DNA from: Paralcaligenes ureilyticus
GTDB taxonomy: Bacteria > Pseudomonadota > Gammaproteobacteria > Burkholderiales > Burkholderiaceae_B
Direction: 5' to 3'
DNA: 64,000 nucleotides
NCBI RefSeq assembly: GCF_004346225.1
Contig: NZ_SMAJ01000002.1
Span: forward strand, 310,001-374,000
The position numbers and the translations under genes are program-made. Positions 1-8,798 of this stretch are shown in pieces (the stretch's first letter is position 1; each line of letters begins with the position of its first letter). The notes beneath the pieces are model-generated. The model was not told the origin of the DNA. It did not search any database and saw nothing but the letters and a program-made list of their open reading frames with translations.

Positions 1-281
1 GCGATGGCGACCATTATGTAGATGAATACGCGGCGCGTCTGGTCGCTGATTACGGGCATGGATAAACGCTTGCTGCCTCGCCTGGAGTTGAATTGTTCAA
101 CCAGCAGCGGACGCACCAGCTGAAAAACGAACACGACCACCACGCCGGCAATAATCATGAACCAATCGGGTTGAATTCGGGTTTGCGCCCCTTGACCCAG
201 GATTTGCAGCCCGAACACAGGCGCGATGATGATGCCAGCCATAAACGCGGCGATCAGAGCATTGTTGAAATTCTTGCCCAT
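1..281 (-). CDS. livM: Branched-chain amino acid ABC transporter permease LivM (N-terminal part, cut by window edge)
   Basis: Inner-membrane permease that would pair with LivH to import leucine/isoleucine/valine-type substrates. Only about the first 94 residues are present; the reading frame runs open through the left edge. It starts MGKNFNNALIAAF, followed by hydrophobic segments (around residues 8-25 and 40-56) separated by a short polar stretch, as in long LivM N-termini. The ATG overlaps the livH stop codon (TGATG), showing translational coupling. The ATPase genes livG and livF are expected beyond the left edge. Assignment rests mainly on position after livH and the membrane pattern, so it is firm as a Liv permease but not as to substrate. 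Confidence 0.8.
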   Translation of the reverse strand, partial: MGKNFNNALIAAFMAGIIIAPVFGLQILGQGAQTRIQPDWFMIIAGVVVVFVFQLVRPLLVEQFNSRRGSKRLSMPVISDQTRRVFIYIMVAI

Positions 282-1210
282 CACACTTTTTCCACTTCAG
301 GTTTGCCCAGTAAGCCGGTAGGTCGAAACAGCAAGACCAGCACCAGCAAAGCGAACGCCACAATATCTTTGTATTGCGATGAAATATAGGCGGCGGCCAG
401 CGTCTCGGCCAAACCCAGCAGTACCCCCCCCAGCATGGCTCCGGGTATGCTGCCGATGCCGCCCAAAACCGCTGCGGTAAAAGCCTTGATGCCCGCAATA
501 AAACCGATGAAAGGATTGAGTTTGCCGATGGCCAGGGCGATAAGCACCCCTCCCACGGCCGCCAGCATGGCGCCGATGACAAAGGTGAAGGAAATAATGC
601 GGTTGGTGTCGATCCCGAGCAGGTTGGCCATGTGTATGTCTTGCGAACACGCGCGCGAAGCCCGCCCGGTGCGCGAGTGCTTGATGAAAAGCGTGAGCGC
701 AATCATCAACAGGACCGTGACCACGATGATCATGATGCGCGAATAGGGCACCGTAACCTGGAAATCAGACCCTACCATGTGAAATTTGATCGAGCCGGTA
801 ATGAGCCCGGGCACCGCCATATCGCGCGCACCTTGCCCGATAGCGACCCAGTTCTCCAGGAAAATGGACATGCCTATGGCTGAAATCAGCGGAACCAGCC
901 GCGGGCTATTGCGCAAAGGCGCATAAGCAATTTTTTCGGTCGCGTAGCCGTAGACGCCGGTGACAAAGACAGCAACGATAATCATCGCCAGCACGATGAG
1001 CGGCAACGGTAAACCGCTGTTGACGCCAATTGCCGACAAGGTGACCAGGCCTACATAAGCCCCAATCATGTAAATGTCGCCATGGGCGAAATTGATCATG
1101 CCGATGATTCCATAAACCATGGTGTAACCAATGGCAATCAAGGCGTAGATGGCACCTAGCGACAAGCCGTTAAACAGCTGTTGCGTCAGTTGAGGCAGTA
1201 AATCAGACAT
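281..1210 (-). CDS. livH: Branched-chain amino acid ABC transporter permease LivH
   Basis: Permease subunit (309 aa) of a Liv-type importer. The family hallmarks are visible: the N-terminal FNGLSLGAIYALIAIGYTMV segment, the following GMINFAHGDIYMIGAY motif, and the late GGIGSIPGAMLGG loop that contacts the ATPases. About eight hydrophobic segments span the protein. It is the first gene of livHM in this window, with a 186-bp leader separating it from yhhQ. The matching binding protein livK is not adjacent but about 6.3 kb upstream on the same strand, which is unusual for this transporter. Sequence and length match LivH well; amino acid specificity is inferred from the family. Confidence 0.92.
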   Translation of the reverse strand: MSDLLPQLTQQLFNGLSLGAIYALIAIGYTMVYGIIGMINFAHGDIYMIGAYVGLVTLSAIGVNSGLPLPLIVLAMIIVAVFVTGVYGYATEKIAYAPLRNSPRLVPLISAIGMSIFLENWVAIGQGARDMAVPGLITGSIKFHMVGSDFQVTVPYSRIMIIVVTVLLMIALTLFIKHSRTGRASRACSQDIHMANLLGIDTNRIISFTFVIGAMLAAVGGVLIALAIGKLNPFIGFIAGIKAFTAAVLGGIGSIPGAMLGGVLLGLAETLAAAYISSQYKDIVAFALLVLVLLFRPTGLLGKPEVEKV

Positions 1211-1396
1211 AGAAGAACATGTTCCAAATGGCAGCGGCCCGGATGAGGGTGGTCCAGGCGCTGCCAGGACATAAAGAAAATGCTCCCGCTCTGTTCAAGC
1301 CGGAGCACATCAGGGCCAATCTTAGGGTCACATTAGAAATTGGCCAGCGCGGCTATTCTGACGGCTCGCACCCACATTGTCACTACGGAAAACCCC

Positions 1397-1966
1397 TTAA
1401 CTACTTTGCTGCATTGCAGCAGGTCGCGCCAAATTCCACATGAGAGCGCGAAAAGGCGCCAACATGGTTAGGTTGACGACCAGCTTGACGGCCAGGTCGC
1501 CCAGCAGCAAGGCGACCCAATGTATCCCGGTCCCGGCAAACGCCGCACTGAAAAACACACAGGTATCGAGCACGGCGCCCGCCACCCCTCCAATTAATGG
1601 AGCGCGCCACCAGCGCTGGTCGCGCAGCCGGTCGAATACGTAGATGTCCGCCATCTGTGCGCACAGAAATGCCAGGCCGGACGCGCCGGCAATGCGGGGT
1701 GTGGCCACCCAGAACGACACGATCAGCGCCACCACGAACCCCATCGCGGCCACCTGCCGCGCCGCGCGAGCACCAAAACGGCGATTGAGTACATCGGCCA
1801 CCAAAAATGCGATGGGATAGGAAAGGCCGCCCCACGTGAGCCAATGATTGATGGGATATTGAACCAATATATTGGAGCCCACCACCACCACGCCCATGGC
1901 CAGTACCGCCACGAAAAATTGAGGGAGCGTCATGGGTACCGATACCCGGGATAAAGTAGTTGTCAT
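1397..1966 (-). CDS. yhhQ: Queuosine precursor transporter, VUT/YhhQ family
   Basis: Small polytopic membrane protein (189 aa, about six hydrophobic segments) of the vitamin-uptake-like YhhQ/QueT family, whose characterised members take up 7-cyano-7-deazaguanine, a precursor of the modified tRNA base queuosine. Typical family features are the early YPINHWLTWGGLSYPIAFL stretch with the following DVLNRRFG motif, and a C-terminal membrane segment rich in aliphatic residues. The start codon overlaps the proC stop codon (ATGA), so it is translated from the proC transcript. No riboswitch (preQ1-like) is evident before proC. The functional name is by family resemblance; substrate is not proven here. 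Confidence 0.85.
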   Translation of the reverse strand: MTTTLSRVSVPMTLPQFFVAVLAMGVVVVGSNILVQYPINHWLTWGGLSYPIAFLVADVLNRRFGARAARQVAAMGFVVALIVSFWVATPRIAGASGLAFLCAQMADIYVFDRLRDQRWWRAPLIGGVAGAVLDTCVFFSAAFAGTGIHWVALLLGDLAVKLVVNLTMLAPFRALMWNLARPAAMQQSS

Positions 1967-2796
1967 TGTGCGAACTCGATCGCCAATTCAGCCGCCCGGT
2001 CCGATGCGGCCTGCATGGCCTCGTGAACAATAGCGGTAAATTGCCTTTGTTCGAATACGGCCAATGCCGCAGCCGTGGTCCCGCCTTTGGAGGTGACCCG
2101 TTCTCTCAAGACGGCCGGAGAATCCGGCGACAAGGCGGCGAGCTGGGTTGACCCATTCAAGGTGGCCAGCGCCAGTTGGCGCGACTGTTCGTCGTTCAGC
2201 CCCAGATCGCGCGCCCCTTGCATCAGGGCTTCGAGAAACAAAAACACATAGGCCGGGCCGCTGCCCGACAAGGCCGTTACCGCGTCAAGCGCCTTGTCGT
2301 CCTTGACCCAGACGACTTCACCCACGGCTCGCATAAGCTGCTGCGCGACGGCTTTATCGTCCTCGGAAACACCGGGTACAGCCATCAAGCCAGTCACGCC
2401 GGCGCCAATCAGCGCGGGCGTGTTGGGCATGCAGCGAACCAGGCACGTCCAGGGCTTGCCAGGCGCTCCCAACCAGGCGGCTATGGTGCCGCTGGTAATG
2501 CCCGCGGCAATGCTGATCACGAGCGTGTCGGGCCGTAAAAACGGCCGGCAGGCCAATACCACGGCTTTCATATGCTGGGGCTTGACGGCAAAGATCCACA
2601 CGCGGCGATCGCTTAACTGGGCGTCGGGCACTGCAGCAACTGTCGTGCCCTGCTCGCGCCAGCGCGAGCGCACCGCCTCGTTCGGATCAATGACATGCAC
2701 GTCGTGCGCGGCGCAGCGCTTGCCGATCAGGCCGGCCGCCAAGGCGGTAGCCATATTGCCGCCGCCGACCAGGGAGAGAGTGAGTTCTTGGGTCAT
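1963..2796 (-). CDS. proC: Pyrroline-5-carboxylate reductase ProC
   Basis: Cytoplasmic NAD(P)H-dependent enzyme (277 aa) that catalyses the last step of proline synthesis, reducing 1-pyrroline-5-carboxylate to proline. Residues 9-14 (GGGNMA) form the Rossmann nucleotide-binding motif; the middle carries RCMPNTPALIGAG, and the C-terminal dimerisation domain has the family signature ALSGSGPAYVFLF and VTSKGGTTAAAL. Length is normal. It forms a two-gene unit with yhhQ (4-bp overlap) and is divergent from ugpB across 170 bp. A very secure identification. Confidence 0.96.
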   Translation of the reverse strand: MTQELTLSLVGGGNMATALAAGLIGKRCAAHDVHVIDPNEAVRSRWREQGTTVAAVPDAQLSDRRVWIFAVKPQHMKAVVLACRPFLRPDTLVISIAAGITSGTIAAWLGAPGKPWTCLVRCMPNTPALIGAGVTGLMAVPGVSEDDKAVAQQLMRAVGEVVWVKDDKALDAVTALSGSGPAYVFLFLEALMQGARDLGLNDEQSRQLALATLNGSTQLAALSPDSPAVLRERVTSKGGTTAAALAVFEQRQFTAIVHEAMQAASDRAAELAIEFAQ

Positions 2797-2872
2797 AGGT
2801 GGCGTATTGTACGATTTTCCCGGGGATGCATTTCGCGTTTATATGGATTGACCGATAGATCGAGTGTCGTTA

Positions 2873-2903
2873 CAGTCACGGCGTAGTCACAAACAAGTCA
2901 TAC
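2873..2903 (+). promoter_or_regulatory. Candidate Pho box upstream of ugpB
   Basis: Three direct repeats with the core GTCA sit exactly 11 bp apart: CAGTCAC at 2873-2879, TAGTCAC at 2884-2890 and AAGTCAT at 2895-2901, separated by 4-bp spacers. This 7+4 layout is that of PhoB-binding half-sites (consensus CTGTCAT). The ugp operon is a known Pho-regulon member in enterobacteria, so phosphate-starvation control is expected. A matching -10 element is not obvious, and individual half-sites match the consensus only 4-5 of 7 positions, so the call depends on the spacing and the gene context. Confidence 0.55.
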
Positions 2904-2966
2904 ACTTCCCCACACCGGGCCGAACACGCCACGTGGCGGCAGGTTTCTACCAAGGAGAACAAGCTC

Positions 2967-4274
2967 ATGAGAGCGAAATACCTAGCCTTATCCCTCGCCG
3001 GCCTTATCGCCACAATCGGCACGGCGCACGCCGCCACCGACATCTCTTTCTGGCACGCCATGCAGGGGCCCTTGGGCGATCGGCTCAACTCCATTGTCGA
3101 CCAATTCAACAAAAGCCAGTCCGATTACGTCGTCCATGCCGTCTATAAAGGCACTTATGCCGAAGCCATGAACGCAGGCATCGCCGCGTTCCGCGGCGGC
3201 AATGCACCCGACATATTGCAAGTGTTCGAGGTGGGCACCGCCACCATGATGTACGCCAAGGGCGCCATCGTTCCGGTTCAGGAAATGTCGGAGAAAGCCG
3301 GCAACCCGATCAACCCCAAGGACTTTCTGGGCGCGGTCGCCAGCTACTACTCCTCACCGGCGGGCAAGCTGGTATCGATGCCCTTCAACAGCTCCACGCC
3401 CGTGTTCTACTACAACAAAGACGCCTTTAAAAAGGCAGGCCTCGATCCTCAAAAGCCGCCAAAAACATGGAAAGAAGTGGCTGAAGCCGGCAAAAAGCTG
3501 CGCGCGGCCGGCCTGGAGTGCGGCTATACCACGTCATGGCCCGCCTGGATACAGCTCGAAAACTTCGGTGCCTGGCACAACAAACCCTATACAACCGAAG
3601 ACAACGGCTTCGGTGGCCTGGGCGCCCGGCTGGAAATCAACAAGCCTATCTATGTACGCCACATGAAGTTCCTGGCCGATATGGCCAAGGCCGGCACCTT
3701 TACCTATGGCGGCCGGGGCGATACGCCTAACGCCCTGTTCATTTCCGGTAAATGCGGGATGTTCACGGGTTCAAGCGGCACCCGCGCCAGTATTCTGAAA
3801 AACGGCAACTTCAGTCTGGGCACCACCACCCTGCCTTATTATGCCGATGTCAAGGGTGCGCCGCAAAACACCATTATCGGTGGCGCTTCGCTGTGGGTGT
3901 TCGCCAAGAAATCTCCTGCCGTCTACAAGGGTGTGACGAAATTCTTTAAATTCCTCTCCAGCCCCGAGCAGGCTGCAGCCTGGCACCAGGACACCGGCTA
4001 TGTGCCTATTACCAAAGCAGGCTACGATCTGACCAAAAAGTCGGGCTACTACGACAAAAATCCCGGCACTGAAATTGCCGTCAACGAACTCAACGCGACG
4101 ACCACCAAGAATTCACGCGGTGTACGGCTAGGTTATCTGCCGCAAATACGCGATATCGAAGAAGGAGATATGGAGCAGATATTCGCAGGCAAGGTTACCG
4201 CCCAGGCTGGTCTTGACAACGCCGTCAAACGCGGCAACGAGCTGCTTGTACGTTTCGAGAAAAGCGTTAAGTAA
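2967..4274 (+). CDS. ugpB: sn-Glycerol-3-phosphate-binding periplasmic protein UgpB
   Basis: Periplasmic solute-binding protein (435 aa) that captures glycerol-3-phosphate or glycerophosphodiesters and delivers them to UgpAE. A signal peptide ends at AHA near residue 23. The sequence follows enterobacterial UgpB closely: ISFWHAMQGPLG after the signal, the YKGTY and RGGNAPDILQVFEVGTATMM stretches, MPFNSSTPVFYYNKDAFKKA in the hinge region, and IIGGASLWV later. A strong ribosome site (AAGGAGAAC) precedes the ATG. First gene of ugpBAEC, divergent from proC, preceded by a Pho-box-like array and followed by a hairpin that probably limits transcription into ugpA. Confidence 0.95.
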   Translation: MRAKYLALSLAGLIATIGTAHAATDISFWHAMQGPLGDRLNSIVDQFNKSQSDYVVHAVYKGTYAEAMNAGIAAFRGGNAPDILQVFEVGTATMMYAKGAIVPVQEMSEKAGNPINPKDFLGAVASYYSSPAGKLVSMPFNSSTPVFYYNKDAFKKAGLDPQKPPKTWKEVAEAGKKLRAAGLECGYTTSWPAWIQLENFGAWHNKPYTTEDNGFGGLGARLEINKPIYVRHMKFLADMAKAGTFTYGGRGDTPNALFISGKCGMFTGSSGTRASILKNGNFSLGTTTLPYYADVKGAPQNTIIGGASLWVFAKKSPAVYKGVTKFFKFLSSPEQAAAWHQDTGYVPITKAGYDLTKKSGYYDKNPGTEIAVNELNATTTKNSRGVRLGYLPQIRDIEEGDMEQIFAGKVTAQAGLDNAVKRGNELLVRFEKSVK

Positions 4275-4294
4275 TTAACGTTCTCAGCCGACTG

Positions 4295-4342
4295 AAACCG
4301 TGAGAGATACCTCAACACCCAGGTATTGCTCACGGTTTTTTA
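4295..4342 (+). terminator. Hairpin with T-run between ugpB and ugpA (attenuating terminator)
   Basis: Outer arms AAACCGTGAG (4295-4304) and CTCACGGTTT (4329-4338) pair perfectly and run into a T tract ending at 4341; an inner pair ATACCT (4307-4312) / AGGTAT (4321-4326) lengthens the stem. This has all the parts of an intrinsic terminator but lies inside an operon, 79 nt before ugpA. Such elements after binding-protein genes commonly cause partial termination and mRNA protection, so that the binding protein is made in excess over the permeases. Confidence 0.75.
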
Positions 4343-4420
4343 GGTATATGCCACAATAGCGCCCGCAGCGGCCTGGCAACCGGGGATAATGGCCTGCAGC
4401 AGCAAGACAAAGGCACAAGC

Positions 4421-5302
4421 ATGGAAAAACGCGTCGTTTTCAATCACAAGGCACTGCCCTACTTTCTACTGGCTCCACAACTGGCCATAACGATCGTGTT
4501 TTTCTTTCTGCCCGCGGGGCAGGCCATGTGGCAGTCGTTCCGAATTGAAGATCCGTTTGGCCTGTCATCCCAATTTGTAGGCTTGGCCAATTTTGTCGAG
4601 CTGTTTTCCAATTCCGACTACACGTACTCTTTTAAGGTCACCGCCGTCTTTTCCATACTGGTGGCTGTGCTGGGCCTGGGCATCTCTCTGGTTCTGGCCG
4701 TGATGGCCAATCGCGTGGTGCGTGCTTCGGGGCTATATAAAACGCTGCTGATATGGCCTTACGCTGTGGCTGCGGCGGTGGCCGGGGTTCTGTGGCTGTT
4801 CATGTTTTCGCCCTCGGTCGGCGTGGTGGCCGTATACCTGAGCCGCCTGGGGTTCAGCTGGAATCCGCGGCTCGACGGATACGACGCCATGACCCTGGTT
4901 GTTCTGGCGTCGGTATGGAAGCAGATTTCCTACAATTTCCTGTTTTTCCTGGCGGGGCTGCAGTCCATACCGCGTTCGCTGATCGAAGCGGCGGCGATCG
5001 ATGGCGCGAGCCCCGCCCGGCGTTTCTGGACCATCGTTTTTCCTCTGCTGTCACCCACCACTTTTTTCCTGCTCGTCATCAATGTCATCTACTCGTTTTT
5101 CGACACCTTCGCCATCATCGACGTTGTCACCGAAGGCGGCCCGGGCACCTCGACCGCCATCCTGGTGTACAAGGTCTACAACGCAGGCTTCAAAGGCCTG
5201 GATATAGGGTCGTCAGCGGCTCAATCCGTGATATTGATGCTGATCGTCGTTATCCTGACGGTGATTCAATTCCGCTACGTCGACCGCAAGGTCAATTACT
5301 AA
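4421..5302 (+). CDS. ugpA: Glycerol-3-phosphate ABC transporter permease UgpA
   Basis: Inner-membrane permease (293 aa, six membrane segments) forming the translocation pore with UgpE. The MalF-type coupling helix [22 protein letters not shown] (the EAA loop that docks on the ATPase) is seen near residues 190-210, and the N-terminus [22 protein letters not shown] is characteristic of UgpA. It follows ugpB after a 146-bp gap containing the intergenic hairpin and precedes ugpE by 29 bp. Membership in the Ugp system is supported by the strongly UgpB-like binding protein next door. Confidence 0.93.
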   Translation: MEKRVVFNHKALPYFLLAPQLAITIVFFFLPAGQAMWQSFRIEDPFGLSSQFVGLANFVELFSNSDYTYSFKVTAVFSILVAVLGLGISLVLAVMANRVVRASGLYKTLLIWPYAVAAAVAGVLWLFMFSPSVGVVAVYLSRLGFSWNPRLDGYDAMTLVVLASVWKQISYNFLFFLAGLQSIPRSLIEAAAIDGASPARRFWTIVFPLLSPTTFFLLVINVIYSFFDTFAIIDVVTEGGPGTSTAILVYKVYNAGFKGLDIGSSAAQSVILMLIVVILTVIQFRYVDRKVNY

Positions 5303-5331
5303 GCGCACATCAGCCATAACGAGACCTCGCC

Positions 5332-6174
5332 ATGATAGAACGCCGCCCTTATCTGGATATTTTCTCCCACATCATTCTGATTGTCGGAGTGCTGGTCGTG
5401 GCCTTTCCTTTGTACATCACGTTTGTAGCCTCGACCCAAACGGCGCAGGAAGTGGCCCGGGCGCCCATGTCGCTGATTCCGGGCGGCCATTTTATCCAGA
5501 ACTACATCAGCGTCTTGTTCGACGACACCAATGGCACCCCGCCCGTCGGGCGCATGATGTGGGTCAGCACCGTCATGGCGCTGGTCATCACATTCGGGAA
5601 GATCTCGATTTCCATGCTGTCTGCGTTTGCGGTGGTGTACTTCCGGTTCCGTTTTCGCATGTTTTTTTTCTGGATGATATTTGTCACGTTGATGTTGCCG
5701 GTCGAAGTACGCATTGCGCCCACCTACAAGGTCGTCGCCGACCTGGGGATGCTAAATAGTTATGCGGGCCTTACCTTGCCGCTTATCGCGTCGGCCACCG
5801 CCACGTTTTTATTCCGCCAGTTCTTCCTGACCATACCCGACGAGCTCATCGAGGCGGCGCGCATCGATGGGGCCGGCCCCATGCGTTTTTTCAAAGATAT
5901 TCTGCTCCCCTTGTCGCGCACCACCATTGCCGCGCTCTTCGTCATCCAGTTCATCTATGGCTGGAACCAATACTTGTGGCCGCTGATCATCACCACGCAG
6001 GAAAACATGTACCCGGTCGTCATAGGCATCAAACGCATGATCGCCGGAGGCGATAGCGTCACCCAGTGGAATCTGGTCATGGCGACCGCCATACTGGCGA
6101 TGGCGCCACCGGCGGCCGTCGTCATTTTCATGCAGAAATGGTTTGTCAAAGGCCTGGTCGATGCCGAAAAATAA
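5332..6174 (+). CDS. ugpE: Glycerol-3-phosphate ABC transporter permease UgpE
   Basis: Second permease (280 aa, six membrane segments) of the Ugp importer, MalG type. The EAA coupling loop reads [21 protein letters not shown] around residue 180. The N-terminal cytoplasmic residues [15 protein letters not shown] and the periplasmic [17 protein letters not shown] segment resemble enterobacterial UgpE. It lies in the operon with 29 bp before it and 47 bp before ugpC. Confidence 0.93.
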   Translation: MIERRPYLDIFSHIILIVGVLVVAFPLYITFVASTQTAQEVARAPMSLIPGGHFIQNYISVLFDDTNGTPPVGRMMWVSTVMALVITFGKISISMLSAFAVVYFRFRFRMFFFWMIFVTLMLPVEVRIAPTYKVVADLGMLNSYAGLTLPLIASATATFLFRQFFLTIPDELIEAARIDGAGPMRFFKDILLPLSRTTIAALFVIQFIYGWNQYLWPLIITTQENMYPVVIGIKRMIAGGDSVTQWNLVMATAILAMAPPAAVVIFMQKWFVKGLVDAEK

Positions 6175-6221
6175 ATACGCCTCGAACACCCGGGCTACGC
6201 CACACTACAGGAACCCATCCG

Positions 6222-7307
6222 ATGGCAACACTTAGTCTTCGCAACGTTACCAAAACGTATCCCGGCAATGTCGCGGTTATCCACGGCATAAACATGGACG
6301 TGGCCGACGGTGAATTCATCGTTATTGTGGGGCCGTCGGGCTGCGGTAAATCGACCTTGATGCGCATGGTCGCAGGGCTCGAGGACATCACGGGTGGCGA
6401 GATCGCCATCGACGGCAAGGTCGTCAACGAACTGGAGCCGGCCGAGCGCGATATTGCAATGGTATTTCAGAATTATGCGCTTTACCCTCATATGTCAGTC
6501 TTTCAAAACATGGCCTATGGCCTGAAAATACGCAAGCTGACCAAGGCAGACATCGAGCGGCGCGTCGATCGCGCGGCGCAGATTCTGGAGCTCGCGCACT
6601 TGCTCGACCGCCGGCCGCGGCAACTATCCGGCGGCCAACGCCAGCGGGTGGCCATGGGGCGCGCCATCGTGCGCGAACCCAAGGTGTTTTTATTCGACGA
6701 GCCTTTGTCCAACCTGGATGCCAAGTTGCGGGTACAAATGCGGCTGGAAATTCAGAAGCTCCATCGGCGGCTCGGAACCACCAGCCTGTACGTTACGCAC
6801 GACCAGGTGGAAGCCATGACGCTCGCGCAACGCATGGTGGTCATGAACAAGGGCATTCCCGAACAAATCGGCACGCCCATCGAGGTCTTTGAAAAACCCG
6901 CATCGATTTTTGTCGCCAACTTTATCGGCGCCCCGCCCATGAACCTGATTCCCGTGCAGGTCGATGCCGAACGCCAACTGAAAAGCCGCAACGACATGGT
7001 CCTTGAAATCGACCCTCAGGCCGTTCCGGCGTCGTTGACCGGACGCAATGTCATTATGGGCATACGGCCCGAATACATGCGTCTGCATGCCCGAGGCATT
7101 GCTGTCGAGGTCGAAATGGTTGAAATTCTTGGCTCAGAACAGCTCATCCATGGCCGCCACGGCGATACCCTGCTTGTACTGCGTTGCCCGGTCAGCCTCA
7201 CCGCCGCTCATCCGATTACGCCAGGCGAAACCGTGCAGATGGGCGCAGACGGCACCCATCCCCTGCACTGGTTCAACGCCGAAACAGGACGGCGCATCGA
7301 GGATTGA
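6222..7307 (+). CDS. ugpC: Glycerol-3-phosphate ABC transporter ATP-binding protein UgpC
   Basis: Cytoplasmic ATPase (361 aa) energising UgpAE. Walker [10 protein letters not shown] (about residues 38-46), Q-loop [10 protein letters not shown], signature LSGGQRQRV, Walker [17 protein letters not shown] and the H-loop VTHDQ are all present; the C-terminal third is the MalK-like regulatory/TOBE domain. I chose the ATG giving [15 protein letters not shown] because the family begins this way; the frame continues upstream into ugpE without support. Last gene of the operon; an array of REP elements follows. Confidence 0.94.
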   Translation: MATLSLRNVTKTYPGNVAVIHGINMDVADGEFIVIVGPSGCGKSTLMRMVAGLEDITGGEIAIDGKVVNELEPAERDIAMVFQNYALYPHMSVFQNMAYGLKIRKLTKADIERRVDRAAQILELAHLLDRRPRQLSGGQRQRVAMGRAIVREPKVFLFDEPLSNLDAKLRVQMRLEIQKLHRRLGTTSLYVTHDQVEAMTLAQRMVVMNKGIPEQIGTPIEVFEKPASIFVANFIGAPPMNLIPVQVDAERQLKSRNDMVLEIDPQAVPASLTGRNVIMGIRPEYMRLHARGIAVEVEMVEILGSEQLIHGRHGDTLLVLRCPVSLTAAHPITPGETVQMGADGTHPLHWFNAETGRRIED

Positions 7308-7359
7308 AGCCCGGCGTATAGGGGACTAAAAGCCGGCGAAAAAACGCGTACGTAAATTT

Positions 7360-7510
7360 TGTAGAGACAGGCCTTGTGCCTGTCATCCATGCAGGCTTCC
7401 GGCCTCGGTTATCAGAGATTGATGGCACCCACAAGGGGTGCCGCTACACGGACTGACGACACCCGCAAGAGGGCCGCCACAAAAACCAGGGGCACCCACG
7501 AGGGTGCCCC
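7360..7510. repeat. REP cluster between ugpC and livK (three copies, three stem types)
   Basis: Copy 1 (7360-7386): head GTAG, stem arms GACAGGC / GCCTGTC, loop CTTGT, a divergent stem type. Copy 2 (7422-7448), reverse orientation: arms GGCACCC / GGGTGCC, loop ACAAG, tail GCTACA. Copy 3 (7489-7510): arms GGGGCACCC / GGGTGCCCC with loop ACGA and no tail, so degenerate. A further decayed piece lies at about 7459-7480. The cluster fills the gap between the convergent ugpC and livK genes and could block read-through both ways. Confidence 0.85.
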
Positions 7511-7535
7511 AACGGTTACGTCCGTTTTCGAACGA

Positions 7536-8657
7536 TTATTTATACAGCGTTTTCGGGCCGTTTTTATGCCACATGAACACGTCGAACTTGAAGTTGGTTA
7601 AATCGCCCTGTTTGTTCCAGGAGATTTTGCCAATAGGCGTATCGACCGAGTGGCTGTGCAAATAAGCGGCCACCTTGGTGGGGTTATCGGCGCCTACACC
7701 TTTGATGCCATCGGCAATCGCTTCGGTTGCCGAATAAGCCGTCAACTGGAACGGACCGGTAGGATCGCGTTTCTTGTCGGTGAAAGCTTTAACGATGGCG
7801 GCATTGGCCGGGTTTTTGGAATAATCGGCAGGCAGGGTCAGGATCATGCCTTCGACGGCGGCACCGGCGATGGCATTGATGTCGGAATTGCCCACACCCT
7901 CAGGCCCCATGAAACGGGCTTTCAGGCCTTGCTCGGCACCCTGGCGCAGCAACAAGCCCATTTCAGGGTGATAGCCGCCGTAGTAGACGAAATCGACATT
8001 GTCCGCCTTCAGTTTGGTGATGACGGCCGAATAATCGCTGTCGCCCGCATTGATGCCTTCAAAAAGGACAACCTTGACACCGTCTTTGTCGAGCGTGTTT
8101 TTAACCGCGGTGGCAATGCCCTGGCCATACGACTGCTTGTCGTGCAAAACGGCAACGCGCTTGGGCTTGATTGTTTTGGCTATGAAGTTTCCAGCCGCCG
8201 GGCCTTGTTGATCATCGCGGCCAATGGTGCGGAAAATCATGTCGTAGTTCTTGCCATCGGTGACAGCAGGGGAGGTAGCCGATGGGGAAATCATGAGAAC
8301 GCTGTTATCGTTGTAAATACTGGCCGCGGCAATGGTTGCGCCCGAGCAGACCGGCCCCACCACATAGTGGATTTTGTCATTGACGATACGATTGGCGACG
8401 ACGGGGCCTTGCTTGGGTTCGCAACCATCATCGAGCCTGACCGCTTCAAGTTTTTTGCCCAGAACGCCGCCTTTGGCGTTGATTTGCTCAATAGCGGTGT
8501 CGACCCCTTGCGAAACAATATCACCGTATTGGGTAAGCGGCCCGGTAAATGGGCCAACAATGGCAATTTTGATCGTGTCGGCGCTGGCGGCACTGGAAAC
8601 TAGCATTCCAACCGCCAAACCGATGGCAGCCGCTACTGGCGTAAAACGAATATTCAT
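7536..8657 (-). CDS. livK: Branched-chain amino acid-binding periplasmic protein (LivK/LivJ type)
   Basis: Periplasmic receptor (373 aa) for leucine/isoleucine/valine. Signal peptide of about 25 residues ending SAASA, then DTIKIAIVGPFTGPLTQYGD, closely following LivK. The conserved disulfide cysteines (in DDGCEPKQ and GPVCSGAT), the HDKQSYGQG stretch and FMGPEGVGN are all present. The ATG at 8657 was chosen because it has a strong ribosome site (AAGGAGGACTT) and begins the signal peptide; an upstream in-frame ATG lacks both. It lies 6.3 kb from livH on the same strand, with yhhQ-proC and ugp between, so the receptor gene is physically split from its transporter genes. Confidence 0.93.
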   Translation of the reverse strand: MNIRFTPVAAAIGLAVGMLVSSAASADTIKIAIVGPFTGPLTQYGDIVSQGVDTAIEQINAKGGVLGKKLEAVRLDDGCEPKQGPVVANRIVNDKIHYVVGPVCSGATIAAASIYNDNSVLMISPSATSPAVTDGKNYDMIFRTIGRDDQQGPAAGNFIAKTIKPKRVAVLHDKQSYGQGIATAVKNTLDKDGVKVVLFEGINAGDSDYSAVITKLKADNVDFVYYGGYHPEMGLLLRQGAEQGLKARFMGPEGVGNSDINAIAGAAVEGMILTLPADYSKNPANAAIVKAFTDKKRDPTGPFQLTAYSATEAIADGIKGVGADNPTKVAAYLHSHSVDTPIGKISWNKQGDLTNFKFDVFMWHKNGPKTLYK

Positions 8658-8726
8658 AAGTCCTCCTTGTTTTGACGCCGCAAGCATACACCCAAAGATC
8701 GAGCGCTGCCTAGGCCCAGATAGCAA

Positions 8727-8762
8727 GGGTTTTCGCTATGAAAACCCTGCCCCGGACAGGGC
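8727..8762 (-). terminator. Two overlapping hairpins after dps
   Basis: Read on the minus strand, CCCTG / CAGGG (8757-8761 with 8745-8749) is followed by TTTT, a plausible terminator for dps. Overlapping it is a perfect 8-bp stem GGGTTTTC (8727-8734) / GAAAACCC (8740-8747) with loop GCTAT. The two cannot form together. They separate dps from livK. Confidence 0.55.
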
Positions 8763-8798
8763 GTTTTCAGGCGTTGGCGGCCCGCTCCGCGGACCGAA

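Noticed and set aside
7360-7510. CRISPR array
   Set aside because: The repeats are self-palindromic REPs in mixed orientation with uneven spacing, and no cas gene is present.
7650-8603. 317-codon plus-strand open frame opposite livK
   Set aside because: Antisense to livK, no start signal, no family resemblance.
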